This document shows, piece by piece, positions 11,166 to 23,100 of a DNA stretch of 64,000 nucleotides (the first letter of the stretch is position 1; each line of letters starts with the position of its first letter). A program made the position numbers and the translations under genes. The stretch spans positions 20,104,144-20,168,143 of the forward strand of contig CP099849.1 of the NCBI GenBank assembly GCA_030062745.1, read 5' to 3'. The notes beneath the pieces were generated by a model. That model was not told where the DNA came from. It saw only the letters and a program-made list of their open reading frames with translations, and did no database searches. Source of the DNA: Capitulum mitella. Taxonomy: Eukaryota > Arthropoda > Thecostraca > Pollicipedomorpha > Pollicipedidae.

Positions 11166-14100
11166 AAAGCAAGCTTTTTTGCAAATGACCTCACACTCTG
11201 TGGACAGGAAAAACACTGCTGTAGTTCTGAATGGCGTGCTTCTGAAGAACTTCGTTTTTTTTTAAATCATGCATTTTGCCTTGAATATGGCCGTTTTCGG
11301 AACTAACTGCCTTCTCAAGAAGCATAAGCTCGTTTCAGCCATACAATCAAATAAACTTAGAGCCCACTGAAGTGCAAAATGGCCTGATATGTTACCCCAC
11401 ATGGCCTATAGCACCTCCTGGTGCGATTTTGAAGTCATACTGCCCTAGAATCAGCCACTTTCATAGAAGCGGAAATAGATACGTTGGGATGACTTGTTCG
11501 TTTACAGTCAACAAACCCACACATCGATTAATATGTATAACGATGGGCGGAAATTTCGAACGGGAAAATACGAAATGCCGAGCATCAATGTGGAGATCGA
11601 GGCGGAAAAGGAATTATTTCGTCGAATAAAGCGTGGAATGAGAAAACATCAAATGTAAAATGTTCAACATAAATATCGAAGCAGTATAAACACCAGCCTG
11701 CCATATACCAAATGATTGATGACTGACGAAATGTCGGGGTAGGGATCAATAACGGATCGGATAAATATTTAATTGAACAATATCGCAATACGGACACCTA
11801 GTAGCGCACGGGCACTGACTTTTCCCTAAAACTGTACGGGGACATCTCAGCAGGACCGTCGTGAAATCTTTCCATGGTTTACACATAACCTTCCAGGTAT
11901 CTTCGCTATTTGGCTAAACTGAAATGAATATTCCGGTTGTCTCAGGGGGTTACTGAGCTCAACCGACTAGGCAAATACCCTGGTTGCACCACTGAACCTG
12001 ATGATCTTTTGAAGACAACCTGTGACTCCTGTTGCCAGGGATGTTTCAACCTTATAATAACGCATGACAGTGGACTAGCAAACGTTTTTCCAGCGTCTCG
12101 GATAGAATAATCGTAGAACATACTGCCGATCTCAGGCGACAGCCAGCGCTGATTACCGTATCTGCCAACGACAGTCAGCTTGGGAAGAGCTTGAATTCCT
12201 TCCGTGATTTTGACAGATAGAAGTCCTGGCCACCTCACCACCAGGTTCATGTCTTGGTCTTATCTTCATCCTTTGAGATATCAGGCTGCTACATATTGCC
12301 CCACTCCATGGTTTGTAATGCAAAACTTGGTCATTCTATACTAGCCCAAGTGCGATGCCCTTCCCTGATAGGATGATATAAAGTATAACCTCGCGATTAT
12401 TTGTTCATCCAATATTTCGTTCCGCAATATTTCTCCGTTTCGATATATATCGCTATTAGATATTCATCCATATTGGACATATTGCCGTTCCAAGTTTTTC
12501 CGTTTGATGTTCATGTCTGTCGCCAGTTACCCTGTTTACTGCTTTGCTTTCGACATTTTGTTTTCAAGATTTGCTCACTCGATATTCTACCATATGGCAT
12601 TTTGTAGGGTAGCTGTGACATCCCTAGTTCCGAAGATAAACGCGGACCAGTGATGTGTGGTAAAATGCATATATAAATGACGTGGGACAGGAAAGAAATG
12701 TAATCATTTTTGACAGTTTCTTATCCTATCCACTGCTGATTTTTCCTGCAAATGTTCTAATTCTGTGTAACTAAGTTTGTTGGTCATAACGCGGAGTCTA
12801 CATGTCACATGTCTACAGCCTTTTCCTTGCAAGTATCGTGCGTTCGTTCATTGTCTTATCCTTATTATTACTGATTTTTCATTCAGTTTTTTTTAATGTG
12901 TCATATGTAAGTTCATTGGTCTTGACAAGGCACACTGATATATACACCCATGTACTTGTGAGTAGCAGTGTCTCGCATCCCTTTACATCTCACAGTGCCA
13001 TCATTTCAAGGATCCCTGTATCTCACGAAATCGTCTCCACCCTCGTATCCACTCACATATTACTTTGCAGACGCTAGCAACTTGTGAGGCTCGGAACACC
13101 CATAGGATCGCAGTCTCGTCTAGAGACCCGCCGATGAAAGCAAATCTACCATACGAAAGATAGCGCGCTTCTTGTTACATAATGAGGGAGAAGTATCTGT
13201 GACAGTCCTGTTCGGACATTCTCAGCTCCTGTTCGGGACGTGGTCGCCACACAATACATAGGTCACCGAGTTCGTAACAGAGAGCAAAGAAAGACTGTAT
13301 TGACCTAAACGCACCATAGGAATGACACCAGAACATCTAAAAATGCACTTTTGAATTGCTCAGGTGTTCCTAACATCACAAGGAACAAAGCCAGTTAAGC
13401 AATACAGCAACGCGTGACATGTGTCATTGGTTCTGCCAGACTGGGATCGTCCCTCCGAGTTTTGCGGAAGTTGACTTTATGATTAAAGCATTGCATTAAA
13501 AAGGCGTGGCAAAACAAATCTCGATAAAGTCGGGCACAGTTACTGGGGCCGGTTTTGTGAAGAAATTACACCATGTTAAATGATGTTATTGTGCGATACC
13601 CCTTCTTTTATATGACATGAAGTAATCATATGCATTATGTAGCAGCACATTGTTACCTAGCCCACGTTCGTCTTCCGAGCTGTGCATTTACGACGTCCTC
13701 CAACGGACTTGGCTCCGCTTCTGTAAGAATGCTCTTGGTACATATGCGATCCGAAAACCGCACCTTAAGGTCAAAGATGCCAAATGGGACAAAATGCAGG
13801 GCCACTTTTGAACTGGTGGTGGTCAAAACATAGGGCTGGTGTGGTTTAAACAAGGTTGTGGCTCATGACAAGGTCTACGGTAGGAAAAAACTATCGTTCG
13901 GAGGGCAAAAATGCATGGTTTGAAAAGGTCAGTTCCACGTGGAGAACCACTCTAAGTGAATACAGATGTGTTGCTCCTATGGACTACATTGACGTATATG
14001 CGAATTTTACGTGGTTTCGTTTTTACACAACGTAGTAGGTAGGTGTAACTGGAATACTACATTTTCAGACCTGCTCCTCCCCAGTCGAAATTCCTTAGAC

Positions 14101-14690
14101 GAGGCCCTGGCTTTGGCTGTCCTCCACACATACATAATGGAATGATACCGGCACCAAACTTCTGACATGTAGGACGGAACCATCTTGCCAGAGTGCATAA
14201 AGTATTAACAATCAGTACCATGCCCAACACCACTACGCATGGCATACAAAAAAAAGAATCTCAGCATGCAAAAAAGCTGAGTGACGCTGAAAACACATAA
14301 GGCTAATGTATATCAAATGCAGTATAATTTTCTTCGCAAGGCTAATGTTGAACCTCCAAAAAGTGGAGCCATGGCCCCACCCTTTCTTTTCCCCTGTTCC
14401 TACGCCCACGTATTAATGTTCACAAAAACGGTTATGTTTCTCTCTACTGACGTCACGTTTAGTATAAAACGCTGCCGGGTACACTTGTGCTGATTACTTC
14501 CGAAATTATCGCCAGAATGTCACGTTTTGGAATGGGTGCCGAGTGTCATCAAATTTAATGACTGCCATATCTGAGAAGCCTTCGGATTTATACTAATTTC
14601 GCGGAAACAAGTATCGTCTGTCGCCCTTGCTCCCACAGTGATTTTTCTTTTTTAACAGCGAAAGGTTGATTTTTTACGATTCTGCTTAGT
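11166..14690. other. Intergenic, no gene recognised
   Basis: Mixed-composition DNA with short unrelated frames (at most about 100 codons). I see no protein family, RNA gene or transposon structure. Confidence 0.4.
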
Positions 14691-14799
14691 GCAGTGACTG
14701 AAATTTCTGGGGGGGGGGCAAAAATATAGTTTTGTCCCCCTAGCCTGACGCCTGGGGGGGTGACTACCCCTCCTGTCCCCATTTTCCGCCGTCGCTGCC

Positions 14800-15570
14800 A
14801 GGGGCCCCTATGCTGCCCTAGGGACTCAGTCCTCACCTTGGCCGTCTCAGGAGCCCTATGACTCTTCTGGCGGTCTCAGGGTCACTATGCCGTGTGGGGC
14901 CCTGTTGTGGTCGCATGGGCCCTTTGGGAATTTCAGGGCTCTCTAGGTGTCTCAAGAATCATCTAACCCTCTTGTAGACCCCCCAGACTGCATCAAGAGC
15001 CCGTCAGGTTCATACGTAGACCCCGTGAACTTCTACGAACCCCTTCGAGCCCCTTTCCAGCCTGAGAAGGCCCCTCTTCCCAGACATCAGGGGAGAGGGA
15101 CGATCACCCCATCGTTCTTCTTGGATCCGCGCCTTGCCCTCGTAATCAGTGGCTAAAATCATGTTGGCCTGTAAGAGGGCCCCGCTGGAGTGTAAAGGGA
15201 GTCTCTGCTTACCTGTTGAGACATTCCTGCCGGCCTGGCAGTTGCCACGTACATGTCGGCAGAAGCGTCTTTTCAGGCAAGCAGGGATCCCTGGGTGAAC
15301 GTTTAGGGACCCCTGCTCGCCTGTAAGAGTGGAGGGGACTCTGCCTATCAGTAGAGGGCCCCTACCCGCCTATGAAGGGCCCCTGTCAGCCGCTGGAGAC
15401 AGGGTCAGGGGCTTTCTTATGGACCGAAAGGAGTCCCCTCCAAAGGCCGGCAGGGGCCATTTATGGGTCAACAGGGGCCCTCCGCAGACAAGCAGTGAAC
15501 TACCGTACAAGCTAGCAGGGTCCCTAAGCACTCATGCAGACCAGGGACCTATTGGCACTCAAAGCCCTCT
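14800..15570. repeat. Degenerate GC-rich repeat (GGGGCCC phrases)
   Basis: Recurring phrases such as CAGGGGCCC, GAGGGCCCCT and CCGCCTGTAAG occur at irregular 25-60 bp spacing, similar in style to the minisatellite at 10,240 but more decayed. Apparent frames are repeat translations. Confidence 0.4.
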
Positions 15571-15919
15571 TTTATTTTCGAAGTCCGTTTTTAGGATTAG
15601 AAGCCATTTTTAATGCTCAATATATTCTTAGTTTGCTTTATCTGTTTCAGACAGCAAAAAAGGCGCTCTGCGGGCGCCTAATACCATTCAAACATCTGGG
15701 GTATTCGCCCCTAGGGAGGCCCGCTCGGCCTCCAGGGGGAGCACGACCGCCTTGGTTGCACCACTGAAAACTCATCTCAGTCGAGCACCGATGCTGTCCT
15801 TGTCCCCACCATGGTCAACGTACTACTTCATTCATGTATAAGTACAAAGTCCCAAGTCACCCATGTTCCAGCTCTATGTTGGGGCATACCCTAATTTCGA
15901 TCTCTACGTGGCCCATCTC

Positions 15920-16050
15920 TAATTTAAATGGAAAGCTCTTTGAACGCTGCGCATCGCGACGCGTTTGTTGCCAAGGTCGCGAGAGGTCCTCGCTTGTAGA
16001 GTACAGCTGTTTGTTGTCGGGAAGAAGGTGAAGGCGAGAGTTGTTGGCTG
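15920..16050 (+). promoter_or_regulatory. Possible Cdc20 promoter and untranslated first exon
   Basis: A short CpG-rich stretch in AT-rich surroundings is followed by a perfect donor consensus GTAAGT at 16051. TTTAAA (15923-15928) and TTTGAA (15939-15944) resemble the CHR element found in promoters of mitotic genes including vertebrate CDC20. The link to the gene downstream is inference from position only. Confidence 0.2.
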
Positions 16051-16199
16051 GTAAGTTATGAGTGCTGGATATTTTTTAGAAAGCGGCGACCGAGTATGGT
16101 TATGTAGGGGCCGGAAAATGTGAACTGACATCGAAAACGGCCATGCAGGTCTGTAGGCTTAGGAACAAGGGAGGCTGGGGTGGGTCTATAGGCCCTTCT

Positions 16200-17059
16200 T
16201 TTTAGTAATTTATCATTAGCTCTATGGGAAAAATACTTGCCCCACTTTTTATAGTCCTACACTTCACTGCATATCCATCAGATGTCTGGCCAATCCCTCA
16301 TAAATTTTCTTCAGTCAGTAAAAAAATCCTGTTTTTAGAGTCTGAAAAATTTTGTTCTGTGGTGCAAAATGCATAACTTCTTAACTAGAATATGTTACTT
16401 TGACATTCACTGCAGGAAGATCAAATCCCTGAAACACTGGTTTCATCACTTATGTTACATTATCAATGTACATGTCTGACACCACCAATTTTTACATTAT
16501 GCATGATTTGACTTCAAACATAATACATTTTTACTTCACTTAGAACTCTGGAGCACAGGATAATGCCTATTGCAGCCAAAACGTTCCTTCAGGCAATATC
16601 CATTTGATGTAAAATAGGTACTTTTGGCTGTTGATTCTGCATTATGAATGCATATGTTAGTTCAGCTTCATTTCCAAACACACATAGCCAGTTATGAAAA
16701 ACCATCCTTTGCATCAGCATCTTAAGACATGATGCTTGAGTGCACTACCTAGATGCTTGATCACATCATAAATTTTGCATTTTCAAGGGATATGTGATAC
16801 CAAAAAATATGGCTCCTAAAAAGAACACGCTAACACCATTTTATTTTCATTTTTTTATTTTTTGACTGGGATGTTTTGCAAAAGCTTGATCATGTGCCAA
16901 GAAAATGATAATGTTCATACCATCATGAAGAACTGCTTCTGGCTTGGGTAAGAATGGATGCATACTTTTCCATCTGACATTTCTGTACCCATTTTACAGA
17001 TTTTCAAGAGATAGGTGGTGCTCAAAAGAGCATACCTGGTAAAAAATAACAAGACAGAG
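16200..17059. other. AT-rich stretch upstream of Cdc20
   Basis: AT-rich and probably intronic or promoter-distal sequence. The conserved Cdc20 N-terminal peptide that should precede the RWQRK box was searched for by eye here and not found. Confidence 0.35.
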
Positions 17060-17153
17060 ATGGAGAACAAGTTTCCAACCCAGCGATGGCAAAGAAAGGC
17101 TTTGGAGCAGGGTGTCCAGAAGCTGAGTGTGCCAAAAGACAGCAACTCATCAG
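17060..17153 (+). CDS. Cdc20: Candidate N-terminal Cdc20 exon (RWQRK box)
   Basis: The frame reads [10 protein letters not shown], matching the basic box near the Cdc20 N terminus. The exon ends at CAG|GTCAGA with one spare base, which completes the codon at the next acceptor (17792), so phase agrees. Codons here are AT-rich, unlike later exons. ATG 17060 has a good context but would drop the usual upstream N-terminal peptide. Alternatively the exon begins after the AG at 17083 and the start lies further upstream. Confidence 0.5.
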
Positions 17154-20100
17154 GTCAGAATGATTATTATGCTTACATGGAATGCCAAATGGCAACAGCT
17201 CACAGCAGTTCACGGACATCTCTTTCCTTGCTTAAATCACCTATTCTGCTGGCCATTCTGACCATGCTCAACCTTATCTTTTCCATCTGATCTAACTCAT
17301 AGCCAGTTAACTATACCACTATATTTTTTGAGACAAATGAAACATATTTTCACCTTTGCATTCATGGCAAATTTTCACACATCTGAAATGAGGACTCTAT
17401 GTCAATATTGGCAAGACTTCACAACATGTGGATTGTTTATGAAAGACATGCAATGTCTATTGTGTTGCATCTGTCCATCTAAAGCTTTATTTTAACCTCC
17501 TCGGCCGTTCCTAACATGGCATTTACTGGTCCAGCTGCCTTTAATATGGTCTGAAACTCTGAGTTGCTGATGTCCTAATGTCAGTATAGGATGGGGTGTG
17601 AACCTCTCCAACCTGTTGCTGATTCTGCATGCTGTCACTCAGGATGCTGCCTGGACCTCTCCAACTTGAATGTCTGGTGCTTCTACAGTGTATGACCTGA
17701 ACCTCTCCAGCCTGTCAATGACTATGTGCTGCCCTGGCAGCGCGCGGTCTGAACCTCTCCAGCCTGTCACTGACTGTGTGTTCCCCTGCAGTGCACGGTC
17801 TGAACCTGTCCAGCCTGTCGCTGAACACGCCCGTGCTGTCGGCCGGCTCGACCAAGTCGTCTCCAGGCCGCACGTGCCGGACGCCGGGCAAGCGGAGTCC
17901 GTGCCGGAGCGCCGGCACCCCGGGCCACTCGACCGTGGACGGCTCGCTGACGCTGCGCCCCGGCGGACGCACGCCCACGCGCGGCCTCCCCAAAACGCCT
18001 AACGGCGGCGACAGGTGGGCCCGCCGCGGCGCAATGGGGGACGGCGGATGTGCAGGAGAGGTGGGCCGGAATGGGCTTTGGTGGAGGTTGTTGGGGACGG
18101 CATGCGAGGCGCAACCGAAAATCAATATCTGTACAAAAGCGCTACCAAAGATCGATGTGAAAAGTCAAGGGTGAAAACTTACCAGTCTGAGCGGGGAAGA
18201 TGCTTCCTCACTTCTTTGGCAACAAAGAACATTTAATACGTCGTCTGCTCTCGTGACTTTTCTGTTACGAGCTCTCGAGTGGTTACGACCTGCGTCTTCT
18301 CTCGCTCCATCCGACTGCAGTAGCCTGTTTCATCTAGGTCTGGAAACGAAACAATCCTGATGGACTATCGAACGTGCCGTTTTCAGGGTGTAAAAACAAC
18401 AGCAATAACGTGCGGAGCAGCAGTGGTTGCTCCGCACCTGGTAGCTCATGCCGCAGTTCTGCACCGGCTGTGACGAAACATCACATGTGCTGCCATCTCT
18501 CCCAGCAGCAGGAACTACCGGTTCCCTGCTTTGCTCTGTAGTGGCGCTAGGCTGCACGTTCGTCCTCTCCGAATGCCGTCCGCTTGCCCGGCCGATGCCC
18601 CGACATTGTCCCATCTGTATGTTTCTGTATTTATTTTTTGTATATTTCCACAGGTTTATCCCGTGCCGCGGCACCACAGATATGGAGAACAGCTACCACT
18701 CGCTGATGCGCGCCGGCGGCGGCAGCAGCGCCGACACGACGGCCAGCGACGGTAGCGGCGCGCCGGAGGAGGCGGCGCCGGCCGGGCCGCCCTCTGAGGA
18801 CCAGCAGCTGATGGCCGAGACGCTCAACAACGGCGTGCCGCGCGACACGCGCATCCTCTCGTTCCGCGCCAAGGCGCCGCAGCCGGCCGACAGTAAGGCG
18901 TCCGGAGATCGGAGGGGACGGGGAGACGGTGTCGTTCTGATGTTTCTTTGTGTGCCGGTGACGTAGCCCGGCAGTGCTAATTGTGCGGATTTACGCCCGA
19001 TGTTTTTTGTGGTGCATGGCTACCGGCGTCGTATCGGACCTGTTCGATCTATCTTTTACTGGTTTCAGTCAGCTTGCACCTCAGTAATGCTTGCATCTTA
19101 AGTACCCTCTGTGATTCCTATGAATGCTAAGCTAGATACGTTCAACTCGTGCGCCTAAACCAGTAGCTAGCTCCACTGCCAACGGCGCGGGAACAGAGTA
19201 GCCAGCTGCTGTGCTGGTACCGCAGACTGCCATCCTGCCGGCAGGCCAAGCCAGCAGTCAACACGTGCTGTCTCCAGTCTGTACTGTACTGACCTTCCCC
19301 TGCTTGCAAGCTGCGCCGGTAGTCGGCACTTGCTATCTTCAGTCCATGCTGTACTGACCTTCCCCTGGTTGCAGGCTACGCCAACAGTCTGCGCGTGCTG
19401 TACAGCGCCAGCCGCTCGAACGCGCCGCGCGCGCCGTCCACGCGCTACATCCCGTCGGTGCCGGAGAAGGTGCTGGACGCGCCGGATCTACTGGACGACT
19501 ACTACCTGCACCTGCTGGACTGGAGCGCCACCAACCAGCTGGCTGTGGCGCTGGGCTCGGCCGTCTACGTGTGGAACGCCTCTGACGGCACGATCGCCAG
19601 CCTGACGCAGATGGACTCCCAGGAGGACTACATCTGCTCACTGGCCTGGGTCAAGGAGGGTGAGTAGCCGGCGGTGGGGGGGGGGGGTCTGCCTGGCTGT
19701 CCGCTTCCACCGCCGCTGCCGCATACCGTGGAAGCGGGACAGCAGCCGGGTTTTTGGTACGCTAAAGTGCCTTGAATGGTCTGTGCCTGCTGCTGTATCC
19801 GAAATCAGGCCGTGGTGTATTAGATGTCATTGAGCCTAGCTCGGCTGATCGTAGCCTTTGACCCTGATACTGGTCCGGCTTTAGGTAATACCTGTCGTCA
19901 TATGGTTCCCTGTCCGCGCCTCCCACTCCGTCCGTGTCCGTCAGGCTCTGCTGGCGGCCGGTGACATTACTGGTGTTGTGTGACTCGCTGTTAGTTTCCA
20001 TCCGGTCTCTCCGCCAGGCGCTGTGCTGGCGGTGGGTGACAGTACGGGTGCCGTCCAGCTGTGGGATGTGGCCCGCCAAAAGAGGCTGAGGGTCATGACC

Positions 20101-23100
20101 GGGCACGATGCACGCGTCTCCACCCTCTCCTGGAACAGCCACCTCGTCTCCAGGTGAGCTGTTGTTCTGTGTATTCACAGTTTCCTGGAGTAGCCACCTC
20201 TTCTCGTCTCATGTTTTAGTCGTCTCCGAGAACAGCGTCCTGTCTCTCACATCTGGTTGTGAGCTGGAGAAGTCCTTGCCTGTGTCGTGAATTCAACGCG
20301 CGCTGTCGTGATGTGACTGAAAGCCATCTGGCATGGGTTCTCTTCTGATATTTACTAGCCCCGGATGTCACGAAAGACTTCTGGAGTGTCTGTGTGTCAT
20401 GCCAGTTTTATTTGTCGTTCTGTCGTGCTGGCGTGGGAATGACGTGCCACCAGCGTTAGAAAAACTGTGGAACACTAAAAAAATTATTCTCCAAGGAAAA
20501 TTTTGTGCTCTAAAATGGTCATTTGCTCCCCCAAAAGACATGGGTGTTCCTACCCAACCAGAGTTTGAAGTTGCCCAGCGTCCCTCTCCGGTTGATGGTT
20601 TACCATCCATACTCAGCTGTTGAAGTACACTCTGAACTTACGGCCAGCCACTTCCCCCCCCCCTGGCCAACGACTGTTGACCCAGGAAACTGGTTGCCCC
20701 CCAAAACGGAGCCAGTGGATCCGCCCCTGGTGGCCGCATATGTTTGCAGAGCACCTAGTTAGTCCATGTTTCCCACATATACGCATGGCATTTTATACTC
20801 CAAAAGAGAATTTGTACTCCAACACAAGGAAGAAAAACCAGGTTTCCAACACTGCGTGCCACTGATGCCAAAATAACGAACAGAATTTCCTGTTCCGTCA
20901 TGAAATGTACCCGTTATAAGACGTATTTAGCACGAAGGGGTTCTGCAGGTGATGGATTGTCCGATGCGACCTGACCCCGGTCATGCCCGCTGTGACCTGA
21001 CCCTGGCCGTGCCCACTATGGCCTGACCTCGGTTATGCCCTCTGTGATCTGGCTTCGGCCGTGGCCACTGTGACCTGACCCCGGCTGTGCCCACTGTGAC
21101 CTGACCTCGGCCGTGCCCGCTGTGACCTGACCTCGGCCGTGCCCACTGTGACCTGACCTGGGCCGTGCCCACTGTGACCTGACCCTGGCCGCGGCCGCTG
21201 TAACCTTACCCAGGCCGTGGCCACCGTAACCTGACCCAGGCCGACCTCGCCGCAGCGGCTCCCGGAGCGGCGTCATCCACCACCACGACGTGCGCATACC
21301 CAACCATCACGTGGGCACGCTGGCCGGCCACGTGCAGGAGGTGTGCGGCCTGCGCTGGTCGGAAGAGGGCCGCCTGCTGGCCTCCGGCGGCAACGACAAC
21401 CAGCTGCTGGTCTGGGACGCCGCCTCCGGCACGGGTACGTGGACGCTGGCCTGTGCTTGGTCGGCCTGTGTCACGTGGCGGCCGTGCTGTGATTTGTTGG
21501 CCACGCTCCTAGCTGATGTCGATTGCTTCTGTTCAAGCGAATCGGGTGCTTCCGCTGAATTAACTTGCTCTGATTACTGTTGTAAAGCCCTTCTTCCAAG
21601 AGAATGCCGTAGTCCTACTTACTCTTTGTAGAAGCCGGTCTTTAGCAGCCTTGTGGGAAGCGTGCGTCACCGCCAACCGGAAAGGATCCGTCGGTCTCAG
21701 CAATGACCCACAGTCACTGGCTCTCTCTTGCTGGTTGATGAGCGGACGATAACCCGTCCTCTGCCGCGTTGCCTGGCTCACCGGCTCCGGCCGGCTCCGG
21801 CAGGTGATTCGGCGGAGCCGCTGCACACGCTGACGCACCACCAGGCGGCCGTGAAGGCGGTCTCCTGGTGTCCGTGGAGCCCGCACCTGCTGGCGTCGGG
21901 CGGCGGCACGGCCGACCGCAGCATCCGCTTCTGGAACGCCTCCACCGGCCAGCTGCTGAACACGACCACCACCAACTCACAGGTGAGCGCGCCACCTCCA
22001 CCGGCCAGCTGCTCAACACGACCACCACCAACTCACAGGTGAACGCGCCGCCGCCGCCGGCCAGCTGATCAACACGACCACCACCACCAACTCACAGGTG
22101 AGCGCGCCGCCGCCACCGGCCAGCTGGTGAACACGACCACCACCAACTCACAGGTGAGCGCGCCATCTCCACCGGCCAGCTGCTCAACACGACCACCACC
22201 AACTCACAGGTGAGCGCCACCTCCACCGGTCATCTGCTCAACACGACCACCACCAACTCACAGGTGAGCGCGCCGCCTCCACCGTCCAGCTGCTGAACAC
22301 GACCACCACCACCAACTCACAGGTGAGCGCGCCGCCTCCACCGGCCAACTGATCAAGTCGCAGTGAACGCACCACCGCTGATTCACATGGGCGCTGAGCA
22401 CCACTAACTTACATATGGATGACAGTAAATGGAACAAAAAGGTCAGCTGGTTTCACAGTGGAGATGCTTTTAGGAGTACTACGTCGACCAAAAAGAAGTA
22501 TCTGTGCTCTCGCCACCTGATCCGACGACTGTTATGGCAGAGCCCCTGCCGTCCCAGCGGGTGTTCCTGGTAGTCTGGTGCTCCGACTGTCCTGTGTGCG
22601 CCGATGACGGGGTTCGTGACGTACATGGTCGGTCGGCAGGTGTGCTCCCTGGTCTGGTCCAGCGAGTACAAGGAGATCATGTCCGGCCACGGCTTCAGCT
22701 ACAACCAGCTGACCATCTGGAAGTACCCGCAGATGACCAAGGTGGTGGATCTCACAGGTATGGCGGTCCCACGTGAGCCCATGTGGTTTACAACTGGCTC
22801 GATCGGCTCGTGAAGAGGGGCAGCTTAGTATTTGGACGAGGGCGTTCCTGGTACTGTCAGTCTGAGTACGCAAGTTCCCATCAAATTCATCGTATCATGT
22901 CATCCGCAAAGATTCATGGGACGAGTGATGTGTTTGGTTCTAGAGCTGTGCCTTACCACTGGGAGGGGTCACACGCCTTGTATGCCTGAGTTGCTCTGTG
23001 TTCCAGGCTCCACGAACACTGCGTATTTGAGCGGGCCCAGATCACCACTGTTCTATTTTTCCATTTTCTATTTTTCTGTTCATCTGGCGAATATCGGGCA

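Noticed and set aside
14693-14760. Third complete MITE suggested by CAGTGACTGAAATT...GACGCCTG with a G-run
   Set aside because: The ends match each other poorly and no 8-bp flanking duplication is visible.
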